Origin: Bagarius yarrelli
Taxonomy: Eukaryota > Chordata > Actinopteri > Siluriformes > Sisoridae
NCBI GenBank assembly: GCA_005784505.1
Contig: VCAZ01000025.1
Location: 1,984,501-2,048,500 of the forward strand
Reading direction: 5' to 3'
DNA: 64,000 bases
The position numbers and the translations under genes are program-made. The notes under the pieces were generated by a model. It did no database searches and was not told where the DNA came from. It worked only from the letters and a program-made list of their open reading frames with translations. Of this stretch, positions 55,421-64,000 are shown one piece after another (within the stretch, counting starts at the first letter, position 1; each line of letters starts with the position of its first letter).

Positions 55421-56479
55421 TATTTACTTATTTATTTATTATTAAATACTGAAATTTTTTTTTTTTTATTTGAAATATTTTTATTTGTTTAAATAAGCAA
55501 AGCTTTTTTTTTTATTATTTAACAAAGATACATTAACAATATTAAACTTTTATTTCTTTTTTTTCTATTTCAGACCCCTTTATCTATATTAGTTTAGAAA
55601 TAGGGAGGAAGTGAAATTACAGTATTAACAGTGGTAATAAAATGCTTATGAATAAATTAATAATAAATAACTCTTAAAGGTACAATAGGTGATTTTTTTT
55701 TCAGAAACACACTGGTTCTGCTGGTCAGGAAGGTTTGGTGCAAACATTATAATAGGCTTTCCTACCTGCCTGTCAACATATGTACATTTATGTACTGCGA
55801 AAAAAAAGGCTGGATCAAAACACCCCTTCCCCGACCCTCACATATACCCCAGTCTGAATTTCCTCTCTGATCGCACTGCATTCTCCACTCTGATTGCTGT
55901 GACTCTTTCTTATTGCCAATGTCAGGTAATTAACATTTATCACTCTCTGAGCATAACCTTTCCCCTAAAAAGGTGTCTCGTTGATCTGCTCTTTTCCGCA
56001 ACCCTGTCTCGGCATTTCCATTCATTACCAGACCTCCAAGGGACGTTTGAAAGAGGAACTTGTTAACGGTGCTGGTTTCATTTTATTCGTCTTGTACAGT
56101 GAACACAAACTGTGCAGGTTTTACCTTTGATACTGTTTTATAATAGCTATAAGGAACTTTTGTTCTTTTGAATCCCACTTTTCATCAACTCCACACAGTC
56201 AGGGACGCGTTAGTCACTGCGCCATTACAGACTCAAGTTTACTGTTCTGCTTTTACAGTTAGCAGCTTGCTAGTGTAATGGCGCTCTTCAGATATGCAGA
56301 TGTTTCCTTCTGTGCAGATTGATGTGTGTTATGAGTGTGTGTATACCAGCCATCTATGATTCGATGGCACACTTACCCTTACTCTGACCTTTTTTTGAAG
56401 TTTTACATTCTGTCTGTAGGGTTTTCCTGCTATTGGGTCTAAAAGCAGATTTAAAAAATTAAGTTTGTATTTACCCCTA
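55421..56479. other. Unique DNA starting with a repeat scrap
   Basis: 55675-55720 (TTAAAGGTACAATAGGTGAT, TTTCAGAAACACACTGG) resembles the start of another common fish repeat. The 125-codon plus-strand frame at 55689-56066 begins inside it, has no recognised domain, and is not called a gene. Confidence 0.5.
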
Positions 56480-56600
56480 ATGAGCATCGTGGCAAGAAAA
56501 ACTCACTGATGATTTTAGGAAGAAACTTGGGAGGATTTAGACTCATGGGGGAACCCATCCTCATCTGAGTGACAGCGGAGAGTGTGATTATTAATAATGT

Positions 56601-56602
<2 letters not shown>
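56480..56602 (+). repeat. Fragment of a LINE/SINE-like fish repeat
   Basis: GAGCATCGTGGCAAGAAAAA, GAAGAAACTTGGGAGGATTT and GAACCCATCCTCATCTGAGT, matching 52885-53030. It ends at CCTATATA, where the TA microsatellite begins. Confidence 0.75.

Positions 56603-56676
<74 letters not shown>
56603..56676. repeat. (TA)n microsatellite
   Basis: About 37 uninterrupted TA units directly after a repeat fragment. Confidence 0.97.
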
Positions 56677-56677
<1 letters not shown>

Positions 56678-56800
56678 TCATGTTTTCTGTTTTACTGTCC
56701 TGTAATTCCAAATTTGCAAACTCAAAGATATGAGTATTTTTAATAACAATAAATATAAAGAGATAATTCTCAGCTTTTATTTGTTACTACAGTTTTATAG

Positions 56801-56801
56801 C

Positions 56802-56874
<73 letters not shown>

Positions 56875-56889
56875 GTTTTATAGCATGCA
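56801..56889. repeat. (TA)n microsatellite flanked by a 13-bp direct repeat
   Basis: GTTTTATAGCATG occurs at about 56801 and again at 56876, on either side of about 28 TA units (56816-56872). Confidence 0.93.
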
Positions 56890-56956
56890 TCTATACTATT
56901 ATTGTAACAAAACTATGTTTATTGATTTAAAATCACATGGTTAGGACATACATCAA

Positions 56957-57014
<58 letters not shown>
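56957..57014. repeat. (CT)n-(CA)n compound microsatellite
   Basis: CT units with a few interruptions, then CA units. Confidence 0.95.
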
Positions 57015-57651
57015 TTCTGGTAACTGGTTTCTTTTCTTAATTATTTTGCACATTTTCCAGCATATGAATTTGTTTATTGGTGTCATATAAAAATAAATGA
57101 CCTTACTGCCTTTATCTAATTAATGTGCTGTCCTGTTCTGGGTTTAAAATACGCATCGCTTCCTGAAGCAACTCATTTTTTTTTTTAATCTCTGAAGCTA
57201 CACAAGCCAATTAACTGAGACGCCTATTGGGAAAGAAAGCTCTAGTGGCAAAATAAGTATGCTAATTAGCATTAGACAGCAATGTTCTCTCTAATTGTTG
57301 GGCAACAGCACCTTTGCCTGTAGACATTATTGTTACAGCTATGCACAAATATGACAAATTGAAGTTAATATTGTTTTGCAAAGCATCTAACAGACTATTT
57401 TGTTTGTACACAGCAATAAAAAAGGAAAAAAATAAAGTGATTAAGGATAAACAACACTATTTGACTGAGATCAATGAATTAATGATGTAGCATCTTGTCA
57501 TGTGGACAAATTTTGTAAACAAACTATAAAAAAGTTTGCTTATTAAATCCGTTGTGCATATTAATTTGCTCAAATCAGTCCATTAGCTTAAATTACAAAG
57601 AAATGTGAACTAATAACGATTCATTTTCATCCAGTGAAGATTATAGAGATT
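57015..57651. other. Unique DNA, candidate conserved non-coding stretch (57100-57350)
   Basis: 57100-57350 is repeat-free with CCAATTAACTGAG, ATGCTAATTAGCATTAG and CTCTCTAATTG motifs. No coding frame is seen. Confidence 0.35.
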
Positions 57652-57653
57652 TA

Positions 57654-58234
57654 CAGGTGCATCTCAATAAATTAGAATGTCGTTGAATAAAGTTCATTTA
57701 TTTCAGTAATTCAACTCAAATTGTAAAACTCGTGTATTGAATAAATTCAGTGCGCACAGACTGAAGTAGTTAAAATCTTTGGTACTTTTAATTGTAATGA
57801 TTTTTGCTCATATTAAACAAAAAGCCACCAATTCACTATCTCAATAAATTAGAATACTTCATAAAACCAATAGAAAAACATTTGTAGTGAATTGTTGGCC
57901 TTCTGGAAAGTATGTTCATTTAAAGTTCTGGGAAGTGGTGACTCATGGTTAAGGTGTTGGACTATCAACCCAAAGAGCATGGGTTCGATTCCCAGCTCCA
58001 CCATGCCAACACTTCTGGGCCCCTGAGCAAGGCCCTTAACCCTAAGTTGCATAAGTGAGATAAATGTTAGTCGCTCTGGATAAGTGCATCTGCCAAATGC
58101 TGTAAACGCCAATTTACTGTATACTTCGGTCTGTGTGCACTGAATTTATTTAATACACGAGTTTCACAATTTGAGTTAAACTACTAAAATAAATTAACTT
58201 TTCTACGATATTCTCATTTTTTGACATGCACCTG
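57654..58234. mobile_element. Non-autonomous Tc1/mariner-type element, both ends intact
   Basis: Bounded by TA target duplications at 57652-57653 and 58235-58236. The left end CAGGTGCATCTCAATAAATT and the complement of the right end, CAGGTGCATGTCAAAAAATG, are diverged inverted repeats whose similarity continues inward through CTCGTGTATTGAATAAATTC / CTCGTGTATTAAATAAATTC for more than 100 bases. There is no transposase frame. Such elements are mobilised in trans by a full-length relative. A SINE-A has inserted in the middle. Confidence 0.93.
57929..58112 (+). repeat. SINE-A nested in the Tc1/mariner-type element
   Basis: GGGAAGTGGTGACTCATGG, GGTTCGATTCCCAGCTCC, TTCTGGGCCCCTGAGCAAGG, and tail GCATCTGCCAAATGCTGTAA. 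CATTTA before it and AATTTA after it may be the remains of a target duplication. Confidence 0.95.
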
Positions 58235-58236
58235 TA

Positions 58237-58984
58237 TATCACTGCTACATTCTATAATATCTACTTGTAGTATAAACTAAAAAAACATACACGAGTATTG
58301 TAAAGAAAAAGGATACGGTATATACTTTTGACAGTGTAGCATCATAAAAGAACGCTGTTGCCGAATTACATATACCGTCAGTGATGCAGCCCAGCTTTTT
58401 TTTTTTAATTCTTTATATCTCATATCATTCTAATGATGGTTTATTTATTATTATATACACATTCCATTCTAATTCAACCATAACAAAACTTTTCCTTTGT
58501 CACACAAGGTGAAAATCAAGAAAAAGTCGTAGAGCTTTAATTGTCATTTCTCTTATACATAGCTGGTGCGCTACACAGTAAAATAAAACCACGATTCTTC
58601 GTGGATTACTACGGAATGAAATACCTGAAACAGAACTTAGCGCTACATCCACATGAAGTCAGAGGGTTTTTTTTTATCCAATGTCTTTCCTTGCCTTGTT
58701 TTTAAATAAATTTTGTTAAGACGGAATTATATGGACTTATATAATTATATAGATTATATTTTGTTAAGATGGAATATCTGCATACGCACAAAACCAATGA
58801 ACACGGCTAAAAACGGTGCCGTGTGCACCACGTGTCCTCAGGGCAACCCGGTTTCCCCAACCAGACCAAAGACATTGTTGACTGACTGAAATCCGTAAGC
58901 GTGCATTCACACTGCAGTCTTGTTAAATATGACCAAGTCTACAGCTAATCAGCCATGTTGATTAATGTTAACAGAAGCTTATAT
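58237..58984. other. Mostly unique DNA with a LINE-tail-like scrap
   Basis: 58530-58640 (AGCTTTAATTGTCATTTCTC, AAAACCACGATTCTTCGTGG) resembles the complement of a teleost non-LTR 3' end. No gene is seen. Confidence 0.4.
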
Positions 58985-59120
58985 GGTAAAGGTTATCAGT
59001 TGGTGATTGGAGGATCTGGGGTTGAAGCCCCACCAATGCCAACCTGCCACTGCTGGGCTCTTGATCATGGCCCCCAACACTCTGGCGGCACCATATCATG
59101 CTTGACCCTATGCTAAATAA
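58985..59120 (+). repeat. SINE-C-like copy, diverged
   Basis: GTTGAAGCCCCACCAATGCC, CTGCCACTGCTGGGCTCTTG and CACCATATCATGCTTGACCC. Confidence 0.65.
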
Positions 59121-60549
59121 GTAAAATTAAAAAAAGTCAAGAAGTGAACCAATAAACCGGAGGGACACAGAAATTACCTACCAAAAGTGCAATAAGGGCA
59201 GCCTACAATTTCCCAATTACAGCTGGAAAGTCTACAAATGGGTTTCTTATCTGTGCAGTCTTTCATTTACTGTTTGAGCTTTATTGTCTTAGTGCATTTC
59301 ATTTTTAATATTTCTTTTTGAGTGGGCAGAGGTAATGATAAATGTTTTCCATTTCCAAAATTTTTTTTGCCTTTATAGATGGGACAGAAGGATGAAATAG
59401 GCGAGATAGAGACAGACAGGTGGGACCGGGAGCATGAAAAAAGTGCTCGGGAATAAACTGGGTGGTATTTTTCTGAACGCTTCAGAAAAATAATTGTGTT
59501 TTTTTTTTTGTTTAATTAATATTTGTTTTTTTAAGAAATTGCTGTATTGTATATGGAATAAATTTACAAAATCCATTATACAATCAAATATGTATGTGTT
59601 TATGCAGTGTTGTATTGTGTCGTAAGCCGTCAATGTGTGCTTTTAGACCCATTTTGTATGCATTGGCTTTTTAATCTCTTTCTCTCTCCCTCTCCCTCCC
59701 TCTCTCCTCTCTCTCTCTCTCTTCCATTTACCAAATTCATTAAAAGTTTGGATCGGATGTCGAGAGGAAAGTAGACGTGAGGTGTTTACCCACCGGCCCA
59801 AGCAGCTGTCAGGGTGAAATATGAAAGCGCTTAACCTCTGTGAGCTTAAGGAACCACAGGGAACCTGCTGCGTGTCCCGAACTGCATGGCTTGCATGTTT
59901 ATAATGAAAGGAAGAACTGCTGCAAAACATAAAGGAGGAAGTCTATTGCACATTAAGCTGCTGAATGTTTTACAGACGATAATAAACTTGTGCCTGACTA
60001 ATCAAATACTGAGAGAAAAAAAAAAATGCCATCATTCAAGTGACTCTAGATTTCTGTTGATAAGCACTGATTAAAGGGGGTCAGCTGAAAATGCACAAAG
60101 CTTTGTCAGGTACATTGGGACACTAGAGAAACTGGGACGGTTAAACTTAGCAGAATTGTCTGGTCATTAAAACTAAAAACTTATGTAATTAATTCCATAA
60201 AGTGAAAGTTCTTAATAGACATGACACAAATTCCAAAGTCTCCACATCTCAGAAATCTGGATATAATATTATGGCTATGTTCACATACTGTAAGAGACAC
60301 TATTGTAACCACACCAGCAGTAAATAGTGAAAAAATAACAAGTTTAATTTATTTATCTTTTTTTTTTTTTTTTAATACAACAAATGGATGGGGGGATTTA
60401 GGCCTGTTTTTTTTACCCCTATCACTACCCCTTCCCCTCGGCCCTTGAAACAGAGTAACAAAGGATACAGATGAAAACATAACCGCCTAATAAAATATTA
60501 ATTTCTTATAATTATTCATCACAAAGACTGAATTTGTTGTGGAATTTGT
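59121..60549. other. Unique DNA
   Basis: A CT-rich patch lies at 59670-59725 and a poly-T at about 60358-60374. 59745-59960 is GC-balanced and repeat-free (possible conserved non-coding element). The 86- and 95-codon minus-strand frames at 59373-59930 have no recognised domain. Confidence 0.45.
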
Positions 60550-60555
60550 TTCTTC

Positions 60556-60722
60556 ACATATTCCATCTTAGTAAGTTGGGGGTCAGAGCGCAGGGTCAGC
60601 TATGATACAGCACCCCTGGGGCAGGAAGGGTTAAGGACCCAACAGTGGTTGACTGACGGTGGTGGGGCTTGAAACCAGGTCCTCCTGGTCTTCCAATCAA
60701 ACAGTACAGCACCTTAACCACC
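60556..60722 (-). repeat. SINE-C copy, truncated
   Basis: CACATATTCCATCTTAGTAA, GTCAGAGCGCAGGGTCAGCT, GACCCAACAGTGGTTGACTG and a GCACCTTAACCACC head. Confidence 0.92.
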
Positions 60723-60726
60723 ACTT

Positions 60727-60960
60727 AAAATATTTCAGTTCAATTCAATTTTATTTTATTTGTATAGCACTTTTTACACTGGTCATTGTCTCAAAGCAGC
60801 TGTACACAGTTAAAGAGATTATAAGATGCAAATGAATCAGAAATCAGTTCGACCCTGATGAGCAAGTCGAGAGCGACGGTGGCAAGGAAAAACTCCCTGA
60901 GACGGAATAGGAAGGAAGAAATGGGACACCAGTACAAGTCATCATACGTAGGGTTAAAAA
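60727..60960. repeat. 5' part of a LINE/SINE-like fish repeat
   Basis: CAATTTTATTTTATTTGTAT, TGTCTCAAAGCAGCTGTACA, GAGAGCGACGGTGGCAAGGA and ACTCCCTGAGACGGAA. The later part of this family is seen at 52885 and 56480. Confidence 0.8.
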
Positions 60961-61206
60961 AATAATTTCCTGACACTAAACTTTCACTTCTGACAGGATG
61001 TTCTGTCGAGTCATCAGGTTATGTTATCAGGCATAAAAGTATGTTGTGAGACTATCGTGCAGCAGTGTAACGCTAGCAAACTTTATTGATTTTTTTTTTT
61101 CTTAAATGGTTCTTTGAAGAACATAACAGTAAAATATAAAACCGGAATTGAATGTATTAAAACAGATGATTGTTGATCGTTAAATTCCTTATTAATGCCA
61201 CGAAAT
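60961..61206. other. Unique AT-rich DNA
   Basis: No second exon for the candidate at 61213 was found here. If that exon is real, this is its first intron. Confidence 0.4.
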
Positions 61207-61212
61207 ACTTAC

Positions 61213-61244
61213 TTGTGAATCTCCTCGGTCGCCTGGGCAGCCAT
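61213..61244 (-). CDS. Candidate first coding exon, start of an unidentified gene (minus strand)
   Basis: The minus strand from 61244 reads MAAQATEEIH plus two bases (AA, so Lys or Asn next), then GTAAGT (61207-61212), a consensus splice donor, giving a phase-2 intron. The start context GGCAACATGGC has A at -3 and G at +4. The short exon is CpG-containing (GGCGACCGAGG) in AT-rich surroundings, and the sequence just upstream also has CpGs (ACGTCGAGGTATGCG). Met-Ala-Ala starts with a short first exon are common in intracellular housekeeping proteins. I cannot identify the gene, and I saw no TATA box or second exon. With only 32 bases, a chance match is a serious alternative. Confidence 0.35.
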
Positions 61245-61859
61245 GTTGCCGCTGTATCTAATGTATCTTGTGAAAATTCGCATACCTCGACGTTTGAAGT
61301 CCGGAAAAATTTGTTTTAAGGGGTATCTAACCCTTCCTCCTACCCTTACACCTTTAGCCAAAAGAGAATCAGGAATTGATTAGGTCTATGGGGTAGAAAT
61401 GGCATCGAGCCTTAAAAGATGCATAAAACATCAAGCGCTTGGATGATGTACTGATGGATTTCATGTGCATTAAATGGTTTTATGAAGCCTCTTATTCAGC
61501 AGGGGGATAAGATAGAGTGGGACCTATAGAACGTTACTTAAGCGTATTACCGCGTATGCAGAGGTTTTTATTCTGTAGAGATAGTATTTTAGAGATTGAT
61601 GATGGGGTTTAATGTAAAATGAAGTCCAGTGATTTATTTCTAATGCGAGTAGTGCATCAGACAGTCTTACTTTTGCTCTCGACTGCGACTTTACAGTTTA
61701 TATTATAAATAAATTTTAGAAGGCTGATTAAGATTATTTTTGAATTATAGATAACATTTCTCAGTTTAAACATTTATGTTATCTAAGCGCTATTGTGAAT
61801 AAAATATGTGATTTGAAAGTTTTTATTTTATTCAATTAAAAAAAAAAAACAAATTCGGG
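61245..61859. other. Upstream of the candidate exon; otherwise unique
   Basis: 61245-61330 would be the 5' UTR/promoter of the exon at 61213. CCCTTCCTCCTACCC near 61330 is a pyrimidine tract. No gene is seen in the rest. Confidence 0.4.
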
Positions 61860-62050
61860 TTGTATTCTAAACAAAGGGGGGGACATGTCAGGGGACAAAT
61901 CAGAACATGACATACAGACTTGAGACTCACATGACAGGAACACATGGGGAACAGGAATCACATGACAAACCAGGAACTTAAACCAAGAATATGAACATGA
62001 AAACACAAGTCTATGTTAGTAGAGCTATGCTAGTAGGCTATGTTTTACTA
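61860..62050 (-). repeat. Fish interspersed repeat arm
   Basis: GGACATGTCAGGGGACAAAT, CACATGACAGGAACACATGG and ACAAACCAGGAACTTAAACC, then GTTAGTAGAGCTATGCTAG. Similar in style to the complement of 34241-34680. Confidence 0.55.
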
Positions 62051-62695
62051 TAATTAATTCACTATTTGCTGCTTTTAAAACTTTCCTATGTATCTGTATA
62101 CAAGTAGATTTATGCTACAGGTAAAATGTGATCCTTTTTGTTGAAAGTTTTATCTCATTTATTACTCAAGTTTAAAATGTGCAGAAGGATTAAATCTGAC
62201 CTGATCTGAAAACCCAACCCTCTTCATATCATACCTTTAACCTGACACCGCTTTTACCCGCGTTTACCCAAACAGGAGGCTAATCGAGGTCACTGTTAAT
62301 TGGCCGCAACTGATCGCTGTCGCACATGTTACAGAGTGTCGAATGATTAATCAGGTTTATAAGATTTCGGTTCGTTAATGTTGTCATTCATCCTTCCTTC
62401 CTCTGCGGAGGCTCCTGAGGAACAGAATAACAGCTGCTTAAATAGACATATAAATAAAACCACCTTTTTTTGCTTTAATTAAATTCATTCTTTTTTCCAA
62501 GTGAGTGATCATGTTTTGATTTCTTTTCCCATGTGTGTGTGTGTGTGTGTGTGTGGGTTTGAAACACACTTGTCACATGCTGTTAAAAAAGAAAGTCAAG
62601 CAGGTCAAGCTCAACATCGTGAAAGAATCAGTTTTCAGTCACAACCCTGGAGTGTTGACGGTGGAAATATAGGAAGGAAACAGTGACACTTCTTC
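62051..62695. other. Unique DNA with a GT run
   Basis: (GT)n at 62532-62555. 62220-62460 is GC-balanced and repeat-free (AATTGGCCGCAACTGATCGC), possibly conserved non-coding. No coding frame is seen. Confidence 0.4.
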
Positions 62696-62945
62696 TAAAC
62701 TGTCTGTCTGATTTTCACATTGTTTGTATGTTCATCTGTCTAAAGGCTTGTCTGAATGTCTAAATGCCACTTTGTGTCTGTTTGTATAAAGATCTCTCTG
62801 TATATTTGTCTCTTTGAGCGTTTGCATGTCTGTGAAAAGGTTTCTCTGAATGCCTGTTTATCTATCCGAAGGTGTGCCAGTCTGTCTGTCTGTCTGTCTG
62901 TAAGTTAATCTAATACTTAGTTTGTCTGAATGTCTACCTGTCCTA
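62696..62945. repeat. Degenerate TGTCTG low-complexity array
   Basis: Loose GTCTGTCTGTCTGT and CTGAATGTCTA units. Confidence 0.85.
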
Positions 62946-63349
62946 ACAGTTAGGAAGTTTGTACTTATTCAAGTGAAGTACCTACTTAAGTAGTATGTGA
63001 TTTCAGATGGAGCCTTAAACTTCCAGAAGGGACTTACAGACAGACTTACAAACGTTTACAGACCTTTACACAGATATACAAACTTAATTCAGAACGACAG
63101 ACACACCGAATAGACTGATAAGACTTTTATAGACTAATCAGAAAAAAACTGTATGAGACAGCCCAAAAATTATGTCGAAAAATGTCCTGTCTACCAGATG
63201 ACCAGTCAGGACCAGTCTACGGAGTAGTAGACCAGCCAGGAACTTTTCATGTACTGTATTTCACATACTAAGGATTTGGACATACTATTTTTCTCGCATG
63301 TTTTGTTTAGCCTACTTTATAGTATGGAAGTATGTGATTTCAGACGGAG
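62946..63349. repeat. Fish repeat with an internally repeated phrase
   Basis: AGTATGTGATTTCAGATGGAGCC (in part, 62990 region) and AGTATGTGATTTCAGACGG (63328 region) recur 340 bases apart, and both are typical of a widespread AGTATG-type teleost repeat. AGACAGACTTACAAACG-type complementary sequence lies between. Confidence 0.6.
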
Positions 63350-63690
63350 CCTTTCTTCTGTCGTAAACTCAGTTTGTTTTAATATCTGCCTGTCTGTCTG
63401 TAGGTTTGGTGGTATATCTATCTGTAATTTTGAAAGTCTGTCTGTATGTATATGTTATATCCTGTTTGTAAAATATCTGTTTGTTGTCTGTCGATCTGAA
63501 CGTCTACCTGAAAATCTGTCTGAAAGGCTGTCTAAAGGTCAGTATGTATATCTGTATATCTCTGTCAGCCTGTCTGTCTGAATGTTAGTCTGACCTCTGC
63601 CTAAAAGTAGATTTGGCTAAAAGCTTCTCTGTCTGAATATATATCTGTGTATCTTTGTCTGTCTGTCTATTTATCACTCTCATTCTCTCT
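63350..63690. repeat. Degenerate TGTCTG low-complexity array
   Basis: CTGCCTGTCTGTCTGTAGG and CTGTCTGAATGTTAGTCTG-type units. The 110-codon frame at 63249-63581 is a read-through of it. Confidence 0.85.
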
Positions 63691-63954
63691 CTACCATTTT
63701 CTCCTTTACTCCTGTAGTGGAAAAATAAAAGATAATTATTAAAAAGAAATTATGAAAAGAATAAAAGCATAACAAAAAAGAATAATAATGCTCCACTGAA
63801 ATGCCATCTCAGCTGTACTGAAGAAACATATAGAATGGAGAGATTTACTGAGGAAGTATGTGTTTAATAGGCTGAGAGATTATAGATGCAGCTAAAATAC
63901 ACACGGTGCAATAGTTTAATCAGCTGTGTGTGTAAGTGAGTGATAGTTTGGGAT
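63691..63954. other. Unique DNA
   Basis: AT-rich, with no gene or repeat recognised. Confidence 0.5.
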
Positions 63955-63991
63955 GTTTTCCTCTTGTTTCCGTCCTTCCGTCTTTTTGCAG
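63955..63991 (+). other. Possible 3' splice acceptor at the window edge
   Basis: A long pyrimidine tract, CTCTTGTTTCCGTCCTTCC then GTCTTTTTGCAG, ends in AG at 63990-63991, with TCAGGGAAA following before the window stops. It is a very good acceptor consensus, but the exon cannot be seen. Confidence 0.3.
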
Positions 63992-64000
63992 TCAGGGAAA

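Noticed and set aside
55689..56066. 125-codon plus-strand ORF
   Set aside because: Begins inside a repeat scrap, has no domain, and its composition is as expected by chance.

Overview
This window looks like AT-rich, intron-like or intergenic nuclear DNA from a ray-finned fish, most likely an otophysan and perhaps a catfish. The organism call rests on the interspersed repeats. There are dozens of copies of a short tRNA-derived SINE with an L2-type tail (here SINE-A: A-box-like TGGCTCAGTGG, B box GGTTCGATTCC, tail GTCTGCCAAATGCTGTAAATG). A second SINE of about 350 bp resembles the Mermaid-type SINEs of zebrafish and ictalurid catfish (SINE-B: CCTGTCCAGGGTG in the body, tail GAATGAATGAAT). A third tRNA-headed SINE is SINE-C (body motif CTTACTAAGATGGGATATGC). 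Several decayed Tc1/mariner elements of common teleost types are also present. The genus cannot be fixed from sequence reading alone. No prokaryotic, viral or organellar gene was recognised. No long protein-coding ORF is convincing: the longer ORFs are tandem repeats read through, transposon remnants or chance. Layout. 1-12.7 kb: mostly unique AT-rich DNA with scattered SINEs, two copies of an unclassified dispersed repeat (R1), a 0.6-kb minisatellite (5586-6212) and a full-length SINE-B with a perfect 11-bp target duplication (11819-12174). 12.7-29.5 kb: largely unique, with several stretches that read like conserved non-coding elements, a 27-bp-stem hairpin (13721-13786) and scattered SINEs. 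29.5-31.3 kb: a 48-bp minisatellite with higher-order structure. 31.8-33 kb: a dead Tc1-like element broken by a SINE. 33.7-38.5 kb: a cluster of repeated modules I cannot classify. 39-42 kb: two more Tc1-like remnants and a SINE dimer. 42-49.2 kb: microsatellites and SINE-B copies, then the best gene signal, a minus-strand first coding exon (48242-48299) encoding a signal-peptide-like start, next to a CpG-rich promoter-like tract that ends near 49.17 kb. 49.7-55.4 kb: dense SINE and Tc1 debris. 56.6-58.3 kb: two long TA microsatellites and a complete non-autonomous Tc1/mariner-type element with a SINE inside. 58.3-64 kb: unique DNA and repeats, a second, weaker minus-strand first-exon candidate (61213-61244), and a strong 3' splice-acceptor-like sequence at the right edge. 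How the genes may fit together: both candidate first exons are read leftward, so the DNA to their left would be their introns or downstream gene bodies. I could not find second exons for either, and I cannot name either gene. No new gene system is visible. The points most worth checking are the two exon candidates, the hairpin, the unclassified repeat cluster and the higher-order structure of the minisatellites.
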